This document shows, piece by piece, positions 6,949-15,138 of a DNA stretch of 64,000 nucleotides. Position 1 is the first letter of the stretch; every line of letters begins with the position of its first letter. The position numbers and the translations under genes were made by a program. The notes under the pieces were generated by a model. That model saw only the letters and a list, made by a program, of their open reading frames with translations, was not told where the DNA came from and ran no database searches. Origin of the DNA: Vibrio bivalvicida (lineage in GTDB: Bacteria > Pseudomonadota > Gammaproteobacteria > Enterobacterales > Vibrionaceae); NCBI RefSeq assembly GCF_001399455.2, contig NZ_LLEI02000083.1, forward strand, positions 1 through 64,000, written 5' to 3'.

Positions 6949-8544
6949 CTATTTTCTACGGAACCCTAGCAGACCTAATACAGTCAATACCAAGAATCCT
7001 AAAGTACCACCCTGGCGCTCAACTGTTGTTTGAGTCACTGGGCGTGGTGAAATGTCGCTAGCTGTTTTACCTGCTATTGGTACTAGCTTAACACCCGCCA
7101 ATGATGCGCCTGCGGCACATATCGCATCAATCGCATCACTCTCAAAACCACCAGCGCAGTAGTAAGCTGTTGCCGCAATTACACCTGCATCATTAATGTC
7201 TGCCGCTTGAATAATGCGATATTGGTTATTACTTGTGGTAGCACCCGAGCCATAAGTCAGATCATCTAAATAACGTGCTTGACCGCCAATTGGCGCAGAA
7301 CCCGTTACTGTGCCTAGGTTAGCAATAAAGGCTCTTTGAGCACGTGGTTTACCATTGGTTTCTGAGTGCTGCTCATAATCTATAGTACCCACCACATCGT
7401 TATAGTTGTTGATATTGCCCGCTAAACCATTCGCACCAGTAAAGAAAATATTACCGCTGAATGCTTTGTATGCTGGTACATCTAGATTATCAACATAAAA
7501 CAGCATATTGGCGTATGCACCGTTTAACGCTTGATTTAGCTTCGCCGTACCAATCGCAATTTTGTTATTGTTGACTGCTTTCAACGTTTGATTGGCGTAT
7601 TCTGACGAATCATAAGGGAAACCGCTAACTAACGTTGAGGTCCAGCTCGTACCACCATTATTTTCTGATTTAAACACTGTTGCTTTAAGACGCACATCGC
7701 CATCAGAGTTATAGCCTACGGCGTACAGGTTATTGCCGTCTTTTACAATATCCCTAGCGCTAGCGTGCGCTCTGTTGTCACCGTTGTTCGTACCACCAAC
7801 CCAAGATATCGGAGCTTGTAAAACACCATCGACCCAAACTGCCGCATATGAATTATTGTCACTTGTTGCATGGTTAGCCGTTCTACTAACGCTACCTACT
7901 GTATAATAGGTGCTTCCATCTTTTAGAGTTTTCCATCCATGCGATTCCGCATAAGTGGTCCCACTATACGTTCGGGATAGATCAGTTACTGATGACCCAT
8001 CAGTGCTCGTAAACGCTACATTACGTGGTGTACCACCTATAGACCGGTTACCAGTAGAAAAACCATTGTCAATACTATTGACCACAGTGTTTTCTGAGTA
8101 CAAAGAAGAACCATCGTAATACGCTATTGACCCAGCATAATCACCACCTTGCTCTTTAGCGTATCCATTTGTGTACTGAGCACTTGCCCAGTTTTCACAT
8201 AGTGTCTCTGCGTATCTTAAATAATCTCTGCAGTAGTTCTTAAAGCCATCGTAGTTATCATCTAAATAATTCCAACCGAAAGGTAGGAAAAATGGAGCCT
8301 CATCTCGATAGCTAAAACCCTCTCGATAACGCTTAACCTCTGTGGCCATCTTAGAGGTAGAATCGTCACAAGCATTACTCCAGCACACTGTAGTCTCTGG
8401 TGAAATAGCCACACCATAAGTCTGAATGGCTGTGCTGGTGCCCTCAGGGGCTTCTAAATACACATTGTACAGAGCCGCATTGGCACCGAATGAGGCAGCG
8501 ATTGTTGCCGCTACTGCTGAAATTCTAAAAATGTTACTACTCAT
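6949..8544 (-). CDS. DUF3466 family secreted protein with GlyGly-CTERM-like anchor
   Basis: A 531-residue exported protein. Residues 1-23 form a signal peptide ending GANA. The C-terminus has a GG pair, a hydrophobic helix and a basic FRRK tail, the layout of GlyGly-CTERM sorting signals cleaved by rhombosortase. The middle is rich in Gly, Asn, Ser and aromatic residues with repeated short motifs (for example NN and GNIN turns) as in DUF3466 proteins, probably a beta-propeller-like fold. Function is unknown. Its start lies six bases after the uup stop, with the AGGAAAG ribosome site inside the uup end, so it is the last gene of that operon. Confidence 0.75.
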   Translation of the reverse strand: MSSNIFRISAVAATIAASFGANAALYNVYLEAPEGTSTAIQTYGVAISPETTVCWSNACDDSTSKMATEVKRYREGFSYRDEAPFFLPFGWNYLDDNYDGFKNYCRDYLRYAETLCENWASAQYTNGYAKEQGGDYAGSIAYYDGSSLYSENTVVNSIDNGFSTGNRSIGGTPRNVAFTSTDGSSVTDLSRTYSGTTYAESHGWKTLKDGSTYYTVGSVSRTANHATSDNNSYAAVWVDGVLQAPISWVGGTNNGDNRAHASARDIVKDGNNLYAVGYNSDGDVRLKATVFKSENNGGTSWTSTLVSGFPYDSSEYANQTLKAVNNNKIAIGTAKLNQALNGAYANMLFYVDNLDVPAYKAFSGNIFFTGANGLAGNINNYNDVVGTIDYEQHSETNGKPRAQRAFIANLGTVTGSAPIGGQARYLDDLTYGSGATTSNNQYRIIQAADINDAGVIAATAYYCAGGFESDAIDAICAAGASLAGVKLVPIAGKTASDISPRPVTQTTVERQGGTLGFLVLTVLGLLGFRRK

Positions 8545-8550
8545 TAGTTA

Positions 8551-10467
8551 TTAACTTTCCTGTTGCATTGCTTCGAGCTCTTCCCAGCGTTCGAAGGCAA
8601 TTTCAAGCTCCTGCTCCGTTGCAGTGAGCTTATCTAATACCAGTTGCGTTTGCTCTACAGGTTTTGAAAAGAAATCTGCGTTGTTGACTTGTTCTTGCAA
8701 GCTTTCAATTTCCGCTTCTAACTCTTCAAGTTTGGCTGGCAATGCTTCTAACTCTCGCTGCAGTTTATAGGATAACTTCTTAGGCTTGTTCTTTACTGCA
8801 GCCGTTTTGGGAGTTTCCTCAAGCTGTTTAACGCTTTTTGTTGGTTTTTCATTCGCGCGTGCTTTGTGCGTTTGAGCACGCTGCTGCTGCGCGTCGTGGT
8901 AACCTCCAACAAATTCCTCAATAACGCCTTCACCTTCAAAGATCCAACTGGTTGTCACTGTATTGTCGACAAACTGACGATCGTGGCTGACAAGTAAAAG
9001 CGTACCCTGATAGTTGGCAAGCAAATCTTCTAAAAGTTCCAAAGTTTCGATATCAAGATCGTTGGTTGGTTCATCTAGCACCAACAAATTATTTGATCTT
9101 AAGAATATTCTTGCCAATAGAAGACGGTTTTTTTCGCCGCCAGACAACGCTTTAACTGGCGTACGTGCACGTTTAGGTGCAAATAAGAAATCTTGTAAAT
9201 AGCTCAACGCATGACGCTGACGGCCACCGACCATCACTTCCTGCTTACCGTCAGCTAGGTTGTCAATGACTGACTTTTCAGGGTCTAGCACCTCACGGTA
9301 TTGGTCAAAATAAGCGACTTCGAGTTTTGTACCACAATGAAGCTTTCCTGATTGAGGTTGAAGCTCGTCGAGCAACAGCTTAAGCAGTGTACTTTTACCA
9401 CAACCGTTAGGACCAATTAATGCAATGCGATCACCGCGCATAATATTGAACGAGAAATCTTTAACAATGGACTTGCCTTCAATATCATAATTAACGTTCT
9501 TCGCTTCAAAGACAATCTTACCCGAACGCGAAGCATCATCGATTTGAATATTGGCTTTACCCTGCACTTCACGTCGGTCACTACGTTCTTCACGCAGCTT
9601 TTTAAGTGCTCTTACACGACCTTCGTTACGAGTACGGCGCGCTTTGATACCTTGACGGATCCAAACCTCTTCTTGAGCAAGCTTTTTATCAAATTCGGCG
9701 TTTTGCATCTCTTCTACACGCAGCATCTCCTCTTTCTCAACCAAGTAGTTGTCATAATTACCTGGGAAAGATGCCAGTTTACCGCGATCGAGATCGACAA
9801 TACGGGTTGCCATTGATTTGATAAACGCACGGTCGTGAGAAATAAAGATGATTGAACCACGGAAATCTTTAAGGAAGTTCTCTAACCACTCGATAGTCGT
9901 TACATCAAGGTGGTTGGTTGGCTCATCAAGGAGTAATACATCTGGGTCACGTACAAGGGCCCTAGCTAGGGCTGCTTTACGCTGCCAACCACCAGAAAGG
10001 TCAGTAAGCTTGGTGTGCCCATCTAAATTGAGCGCTGCTAATACGTTCTTAATTCGGTCTTCAAAGCGCCACGCACCTGAATGCTCAAGCTGCTCTTGGA
10101 TACGCGCAAGCTTGTTGATATTCTTCTCTGATGGATCAACTGCAATCAGATCGAGTTGATCTTGATAGATCTTAATCTGCTTCCCGACCTCAGCCAGACC
10201 ACCAGCAACATACTCAAATACAGTGCCATCCTGGTTACGTGGTGGGTCTTGTTCTAAACGCGAAACCACAACATCTTGCGTTACAGTTAATTTTCCATCA
10301 TCGAGTAGCACTTCACCGGCAAGTATTTTCATTAGCGTAGACTTACCAGCACCATTTCTGCCAACTAAACAAACACGTTCGTTCTCTTGTAGAGCAAAAT
10401 CTGCATGATCTAATAGAGGGTGATCACCGTAGGCCAGTAATCCATTATTAATTGTTAGTAATGCCAT
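8551..10467 (-). CDS. uup: ABC-F ATPase Uup
   Basis: A 638-residue ABC-F protein with two ATPase domains and no membrane segments. The first Walker A is GRNGAGKST (36-44) with signature LSGGWQRKA and Walker B VLLLDEPTNHLD; the second is GPNGCGKST (about 350) with LSGGEKNR. The C-terminal 70 residues are a Glu/Lys-rich coiled coil typical of Uup. ABC-F proteins bind the ribosome; Uup affects transposon excision and translation or ribosome assembly. It overlaps the upstream glutaredoxin-like gene by 20 bases. Confidence 0.95.
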   Translation of the reverse strand: MALLTINNGLLAYGDHPLLDHADFALQENERVCLVGRNGAGKSTLMKILAGEVLLDDGKLTVTQDVVVSRLEQDPPRNQDGTVFEYVAGGLAEVGKQIKIYQDQLDLIAVDPSEKNINKLARIQEQLEHSGAWRFEDRIKNVLAALNLDGHTKLTDLSGGWQRKAALARALVRDPDVLLLDEPTNHLDVTTIEWLENFLKDFRGSIIFISHDRAFIKSMATRIVDLDRGKLASFPGNYDNYLVEKEEMLRVEEMQNAEFDKKLAQEEVWIRQGIKARRTRNEGRVRALKKLREERSDRREVQGKANIQIDDASRSGKIVFEAKNVNYDIEGKSIVKDFSFNIMRGDRIALIGPNGCGKSTLLKLLLDELQPQSGKLHCGTKLEVAYFDQYREVLDPEKSVIDNLADGKQEVMVGGRQRHALSYLQDFLFAPKRARTPVKALSGGEKNRLLLARIFLRSNNLLVLDEPTNDLDIETLELLEDLLANYQGTLLLVSHDRQFVDNTVTTSWIFEGEGVIEEFVGGYHDAQQQRAQTHKARANEKPTKSVKQLEETPKTAAVKNKPKKLSYKLQRELEALPAKLEELEAEIESLQEQVNNADFFSKPVEQTQLVLDKLTATEQELEIAFERWEELEAMQQES

Positions 10468-10687
10468 TTTCGTCTAACCAAAGCTGTAATTGTTGTAAAT
10501 CAAACGGCCAATTAAGCTCGTTACCTTGATAATTGAGCACCGGAATGGTGACACCGTAACGAGAAAACAATTCATCATCAAAAGCTATATCGACAATTTT
10601 GACTTGATGAGAGATATTGAGCTGTTTTGTTAGTTCAAATGCCATCTCACATAGATGGCACCCTTCTGTACTGTATAAAGTGATCAC
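10448..10687 (-). CDS. Glutaredoxin/thioredoxin-fold small protein
   Basis: A 79-residue protein with a thioredoxin-fold active site CHLC at residues 10-13, near a first strand MITLYST. A conserved Ile-Pro-Val (cis-proline region, VTIPVL) lies near residue 50. It matches the small glutaredoxin family proteins (DUF836-like) encoded between rlmL and uup in Vibrio. It probably catalyses thiol-disulphide exchange in the cytoplasm; the partner is unknown. The start is GTG. It begins ten bases after the rlmL stop and overlaps uup by 20 bases, so it is translationally linked to both. Confidence 0.85.
   Translation of the reverse strand: MITLYSTEGCHLCEMAFELTKQLNISHQVKIVDIAFDDELFSRYGVTIPVLNYQGNELNWPFDLQQLQLWLDENGITNN
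10548..10560. promoter_or_regulatory. One-mismatch matS-like sequence
   Basis: GTGACACCGTAAC has one mismatch to GTGACRNYGTCAC and lies inside the glutaredoxin gene. It is the same mismatch as in the site upstream of matP. It may be fortuitous. Confidence 0.25.
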
Positions 10688-10697
10688 GTGTGACCTA

Positions 10698-12821
10698 TCA
10701 ATCCTTGTGAGTCAAAATCCAGCAGTTATGAATATGCTTATTGCGCGCAAAGTCCATTGGCAATGTTTGGTGTGAAATGTTCTTCGCGGTTAAGCCAAGT
10801 TCATCTAAGCCTTCCATATCCATCTTAAAGTGACGCTTGTTGTTCGAGAATACAATCGTTCCACCCTGACGAAGCAATCGCTTCAAGTTTTTCATCAATT
10901 GAATATGATCGCGCTGGACATCAAAGCTCTGCTCCATGCGCTTGGAGTTCGAGAATGTAGGAGGATCAATGAAGATAAGATCGAACTGAGCAGTAGATTG
11001 CTCCAACCATTGCAGACAGTCTGCTTGTTCAAATCGATGCTGACGACCGACTTGACCATTGAGCTTCATATTCTCTTTTGCCCACTCTAGGTAAGTGTTC
11101 GACATATCTACCGTCGTTGTTGACTTAGCGCCGCCGCAGGCTGCATGGACTGTACCCGAGCCTGTATAAGCAAATAGGTTAAGGAAATCTTTACCCTGCG
11201 CCATTTCACCCAACTTGCGGCGAGTTATCTTATGATCGAGAAATAAGCCTGTATCAAGATAGTCATGCAGATTAACCTTTAGCTTCACCCCATATTCATG
11301 AAGGGTAAGCGTCTCAGACTCTTGAGACAGTTTTTGATACTGAGAACGACCTTTTTGCTTCTCGCGGACCTTAAGCACTACCTTATTCGCTTCTGTACCG
11401 GTTACCTGAATCGTTGCACGGATGATATCTGTTAAACGGCGTTTAGCTTTCTCTTCAGGAATGTTCTTAGGTGCGGCGTATTCTTGGATCACTAGGTGAT
11501 CGAGGTAAATATCAATGGCAACATTATATTCTGGTAAGTCTGCATCGTAGATACGGTAGCAATCGAGCTGTTCTTTACGGGCCCATTTGCCAATTTTTGC
11601 AATATTTTTCTTTAAGCGATTCGAGAAGTCTGGAGCAATCAGTGACTCAGTGACATTGTCACCTTTATTTTCCACTGGACGGTCACTAATTGAGTAGTTT
11701 TTCTGGTGACACGGTAACGCACCATTGTTCAACTTAAACTGTTTGTCCGCTCGCATGCGTAAACAGCTCAAAAGCTCATCAGAACTTGAGAAAATAGATG
11801 CTTGGCAGCCTCCAAACTCAGATTTCAATTGGGCACCAAACGCAGTATAAAGTGCAATTAACCCTGGGTGTGTACCTAAACGCTCACCGTATGGCGGGTT
11901 TGAGACAATAACACCAGACTCAAAACCCTCAGGGCGTTGAACTTGCGCTGCATCACCAAGGTTAAATTCAATTAACGATTCAACCCCGGCACGGCGCGCG
12001 TTATCTTTGGCTGTTTTCAGTACGCGCGAGTCGTTATCAAAGCCGAAAAACTTAGCGTCAACTTTTTTGACGCCCTTTCTAGCCTGAACTGCAGCTTCAG
12101 ATTTAATCTCAGCCCAAAGCTCAGGTTCAAAATCTTCTAGTGATTCAAAACCCCATTGCGTGCGATTAACACCAGGTGCCATATTGGCCGCCATCATCGC
12201 CGCTTCAATCAGTAAGGTGCCAGAGCCACACATAGGGTCAAGTAGAGACTTCTCTGCATCCCATCCGCTTCGTAGAATAATGGCCGCAGCTAAGGTCTCA
12301 CGTAAAGGCGCACGACCAGATTCAGGGCGGTATCCACGTTGATGCAAGCCGCCGCCAACCATATCAACACCCAATATCGCTTTATCACGGTGTAAGCGTA
12401 CATGGATGCGAAGATCAGCTTGATCTTTACTGATCGACGGTCTCGGTAGGTTCTTTTTCTCGAAGCTATCCACTACTGCATCTTTAACTTTCATCGCACC
12501 GTATTGGCTATTGCGGATTTCACGGTTTGTACCGTTGAAATCAACAACAAACTTCTTTGAACTTTGGAACTGATTAACCCAATTCACTGAGGAAGTTGCT
12601 AAGTAGAGATCCATATCATCGTTACATGTGAATTCAGAAAGCACACGGACGAAACGCGACGCCAATCGACTCCATAAGCAGCAACGATAGATTTGCTCAT
12701 TTGATGCTTTAAAGCGAACCCCTGCCTGAACAGGTTTGGCATTGGTTATCCCTAGCTTGGTTAACTCTTCAACCAACAAGTTTTCCAAACCGTTGGACGT
12801 AACCGCAAGATATTGATGCAT
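10698..12821 (-). CDS. rlmL: 23S rRNA methyltransferase RlmL/RlmK fusion
   Basis: A 707-residue bifunctional enzyme. The N-terminal half has a THUMP domain (about 45-155) and a methyltransferase with MCGSGTLLIEAA and NPPYGERLG motifs, the RlmL part making m2G2445. The C-terminal half (about 470-707) has FAYTGSGTVHA and DPPTFSNSKRM (Asp near 619), the RlmK part making m7G2069. Both modify 23S rRNA near the peptidyl transferase region during 50S assembly. It is the first gene of the rlmL-glutaredoxin-uup-DUF3466 operon. A perfect matS lies within it at 11650. Confidence 0.97.
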   Translation of the reverse strand: MHQYLAVTSNGLENLLVEELTKLGITNAKPVQAGVRFKASNEQIYRCCLWSRLASRFVRVLSEFTCNDDMDLYLATSSVNWVNQFQSSKKFVVDFNGTNREIRNSQYGAMKVKDAVVDSFEKKNLPRPSISKDQADLRIHVRLHRDKAILGVDMVGGGLHQRGYRPESGRAPLRETLAAAIILRSGWDAEKSLLDPMCGSGTLLIEAAMMAANMAPGVNRTQWGFESLEDFEPELWAEIKSEAAVQARKGVKKVDAKFFGFDNDSRVLKTAKDNARRAGVESLIEFNLGDAAQVQRPEGFESGVIVSNPPYGERLGTHPGLIALYTAFGAQLKSEFGGCQASIFSSSDELLSCLRMRADKQFKLNNGALPCHQKNYSISDRPVENKGDNVTESLIAPDFSNRLKKNIAKIGKWARKEQLDCYRIYDADLPEYNVAIDIYLDHLVIQEYAAPKNIPEEKAKRRLTDIIRATIQVTGTEANKVVLKVREKQKGRSQYQKLSQESETLTLHEYGVKLKVNLHDYLDTGLFLDHKITRRKLGEMAQGKDFLNLFAYTGSGTVHAACGGAKSTTTVDMSNTYLEWAKENMKLNGQVGRQHRFEQADCLQWLEQSTAQFDLIFIDPPTFSNSKRMEQSFDVQRDHIQLMKNLKRLLRQGGTIVFSNNKRHFKMDMEGLDELGLTAKNISHQTLPMDFARNKHIHNCWILTHKD
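11650..11662. promoter_or_regulatory. matS site (inside rlmL)
   Basis: GTGACATTGTCAC is a perfect match to the MatP consensus and identical to the sites at 4487 and 47225. Confidence 0.8.
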
Positions 12822-13298
12822 AGTGATGTTTTAATTCTGTAGAAAATGACCCCGCATTATACCTGACTCCATTAGTTATCGTTAGCTCAATCAGGTAATT
12901 CACCACATTTCTCCATCAATTGAATGAAATATCGACACTTTCATGCTTCGTCACTCGTTTTCAAGAACACTTCAAACTCCAATGCTAATTTTGCGTAAAA
13001 ACAAAGGCCATAGACGAAGTGAATGCTTATTCACCTCATTTTTGGTCTATACCAAAAGGTGATTATTAAGTAATTTAATTACAAATTAAGGCCAAAAGAG
13101 GAATAAATGTTAGTTTTGAAGATTGAGCGGCGGTAAAAAAGTGGAAATTAATTGTGCTATATGATGATAAATTGAACTTGTCTCACAAGTTGGAGTGATA
13201 TAAATAGAGCAAAAGTTGCCCTATTTTGCTTCGGGCAGGGTAAAAAAAAGCCAGCAGAGATGCTGGCGGGAAATGAAACAAAGGAACGATAACAGGTG
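12822..13298. other. 477-bp intergenic region, possible structured RNA
   Basis: No protein gene is supportable. At 13010-13055 a perfect 6-bp hairpin (GTGAAT with ATTCAC around GCTT) sits inside an outer ATAGAC/GTCTAT pairing. The DNA is AT-rich and must carry the rlmL promoter near 12822-12900. The region is long for a simple promoter and could encode a small RNA, though no clear promoter-terminator pair was recognised for one. Confidence 0.35.
13242..13267 (-). terminator. zapC terminator
   Basis: GCCAGCA at 13250-13256 pairs with TGCTGGC at 13261-13267 around a 4-nt loop. On the minus strand it is followed by eight T residues, 31 bases past the zapC stop. Confidence 0.9.
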
Positions 13299-13844
13299 TT
13301 AGCTCACCAGTGCGATTGGTTGAGCGTGGAATAGATGATTGGCGACGGTCAGACGGTCATGCATCACTTTGATTGCTTGTCCAAACCTGAGTGATTTTGA
13401 ACTATTGAGCTCAAATCCGTCTAAACAAACAGACGCGCATAAACTCGCACTCTCACCCACTTCTAGAACAATGAAATAACCTTCACTCAAAGAGTTACTA
13501 AGGCAAATTAGATCACCTTCTTCTGGAGCTACTTGGCCGTCAGATAAACAATCGAAAAACCAGCTTTTTGGTTGGACGGGCTTGTGAAAGCGCTTGGCCG
13601 CTACACAATATAAAGAAAGCTCTGCCTGTCTTGGCTCGCTAAGCCCAAGTAACGTAATTTGTTCTTTATATGTTTGGTAAGCAGATGCATCATCTACTGA
13701 GAATTCATTAATGCCAATAGCGCAGTCAACAATCAGCTTACGAGGAAGGTTGGTCTTAAATACCATATCATTACCCAGATCGAGCATAAGGTGCTCTTCT
13801 GAGTCATCATAGTACCAAGTCCATTTGTCACTGGGTTTAAGCAT
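13299..13844 (-). CDS. zapC: Cell division protein ZapC
   Basis: The 181-residue product matches ZapC in length (E. coli 180) and key segments: an N-terminal W-WYYDD region with LMLDLGNDMVF, a central KPxxPKSWFF motif and a C-terminal IKVMHDRL. ZapC is a cytoplasmic FtsZ-bundling protein at the Z ring. Its position immediately after pyrD is conserved with E. coli. It has its own terminator and a 196-bp gap from pyrD, with a matS site in that gap. Confidence 0.92.
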   Translation of the reverse strand: MLKPSDKWTWYYDDSEEHLMLDLGNDMVFKTNLPRKLIVDCAIGINEFSVDDASAYQTYKEQITLLGLSEPRQAELSLYCVAAKRFHKPVQPKSWFFDCLSDGQVAPEEGDLICLSNSLSEGYFIVLEVGESASLCASVCLDGFELNSSKSLRFGQAIKVMHDRLTVANHLFHAQPIALVS

Positions 13845-13999
13845 CGTTCCATCTCTGAAAATTGATTTGAAGTTAGGTAAAACGCTTAATTACCTTTCCT
13901 AGCAATACTTGGATTTTATTAGTTCGTTGGCGAAAAAAAAGAGGAAATGAAAACTCATTTCCTCTTGCAATTAATCAGTTTTAATCAGAAATCTACCGT

Positions 14000-14012
14000 G
14001 TGACAATGTCAC
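14000..14012. promoter_or_regulatory. matS site (between pyrD and zapC)
   Basis: GTGACAATGTCAC matches the MatP consensus perfectly. It is the only perfect site in the window that lies in non-coding DNA. Confidence 0.85.
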
Positions 14013-14040
14013 GATTTTTCAATTTCTTATCAATCAAAGA

Positions 14041-15051
14041 TTAGATGTTTGTTACGATATCACGTACTAGTGTTGGGCCATGGTAGATAAATCCAGAGTA
14101 AACCTGAACCAACTTAGCTCCAGCCATCATTTTTTCTTTTGCAGCAACGTACGAATCCACACCACCTACTCCGATAACCGGAATTTGATCTTTTAGTTGT
14201 TCATGTAAGCATCGAACCACTTCTGTACTTCGGCTTTGAATAGGACGACCACTAAGGCCACCCGCCTCATTCGCATGTTTCATCCCTTCGACAATTGAGC
14301 GATCCAACGTTGTATTGGTAGCAATAACCGCATCAATTTTGTTTTTAAGTAATGAGTCGCAGATCTGTTTGATCTCATCATCACTAAGATCCGGCGCGAT
14401 CTTTAACGCAAGTGGAACATACTTACTATGCTTTTCCGCAAGTTCCGCTTGTTTCGCTTTTAACTCAGTAAGCAATTCGTCAAGCGCTTCGCCGTACTGA
14501 AGTGATCGAAGCCCTGGCGTGTTTGGTGAAGAAATATTAACCGCGATGTAACCTGCGTATTGATATACTTTCTCCATACAAATCAAGTAGTCTTCTGCAC
14601 CCTTTTCGATTGGTGTATCTTTGTTCTTACCGATGTTGATTCCAAGAATGCAGTTGTACTTGGCTTTCTTAACGTTCTCTACGAGATTATCAACACCTAA
14701 ATTGTTAAAGCCCATTCGGTTGATTATGCCTTCCGCTTCAACAAGGCGAAACAGGCGTGGTTTATCATTACCCGCTTGTGGACGAGGAGTCACTGTCCCT
14801 ACTTCAACAAAACCAAAACCCATAGCGTCAAATGCTTCAATACACTCGCCGTTTTTATCTAGACCAGCCGCGAGGCCAACTGGGTTACGAAAAGTTAAAC
14901 CCATACATTCAACTGGACGGTGTGGCAGTTGTTGGCGGTATAAGAGATCAAGTGGAGTGCCAGTAAAGCGCTTGAAATTTTGAATTGCAAGATCGTGTGC
15001 CTTTTCGGCATCGAGTTGGAAAAAGCCAGTTCTGGCTAGACGGTAAAGCAT
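14041..15051 (-). CDS. pyrD: Dihydroorotate dehydrogenase (quinone), class 2
   Basis: PyrD oxidises dihydroorotate to orotate with FMN and passes electrons to quinone at the inner membrane. The 336-residue product equals E. coli PyrD. The N-terminal helices (MLYRLARTGFF) form the quinone tunnel and membrane contact. The FMN site and catalytic Ser lie in NISSPNTPGLRSLQ (about 172-185), with IATNTT and the C-terminal GVGGVDS/YSGFIY phosphate-binding loops. The start ATG has GGAGG at 15056-15060. An extended -10 promoter and an intrinsic terminator lie in the 87 bp before it, suggesting attenuation. Confidence 0.97.
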   Translation of the reverse strand: MLYRLARTGFFQLDAEKAHDLAIQNFKRFTGTPLDLLYRQQLPHRPVECMGLTFRNPVGLAAGLDKNGECIEAFDAMGFGFVEVGTVTPRPQAGNDKPRLFRLVEAEGIINRMGFNNLGVDNLVENVKKAKYNCILGINIGKNKDTPIEKGAEDYLICMEKVYQYAGYIAVNISSPNTPGLRSLQYGEALDELLTELKAKQAELAEKHSKYVPLALKIAPDLSDDEIKQICDSLLKNKIDAVIATNTTLDRSIVEGMKHANEAGGLSGRPIQSRSTEVVRCLHEQLKDQIPVIGVGGVDSYVAAKEKMMAGAKLVQVYSGFIYHGPTLVRDIVTNI

Positions 15052-15065
15052 TGTGCCTCCGAAAG

Positions 15066-15090
15066 AAAAAAGCCCCGTATAAACGGGGCT
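15066..15090 (-). terminator. Terminator between glutamate dehydrogenase and pyrD; possible pyrD attenuator
   Basis: On the minus strand AGCCCCG pairs with CGGGGCT around a 6-nt loop and is followed by T6. The T-run ends only a few bases before the pyrD ribosome binding site. Transcripts starting at the promoter near 15125 must read through it to reach pyrD. Confidence 0.85.
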
Positions 15091-15124
15091 GTATTATTCA
15101 ACGTTTTACCGAATAATTCAACGA

Positions 15125-15133
15125 ATTATAGCA
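15125..15133 (-). promoter_or_regulatory. Extended -10 promoter of pyrD
   Basis: On the minus strand the sequence is TGCTATAAT, a consensus -10 hexamer with the TGn extension, located six bases after the glutamate dehydrogenase stop. No good -35 is seen at 17 bp, which is tolerated by extended -10 promoters. Initiation near 15118 would give a leader of about 67 nt containing two hairpins. Confidence 0.6.
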
Positions 15134-15138
15134 AACGT

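Noticed and set aside
11704..11716. GTGACACGGTAAC as a matS site
   Set aside because: Two mismatches to the consensus, so not counted among the sites.
14621..14983. Plus-strand 120-residue frame opposite pyrD
   Set aside because: Antisense of a highly conserved gene, with Pro/Arg-rich composition typical of shadow frames.
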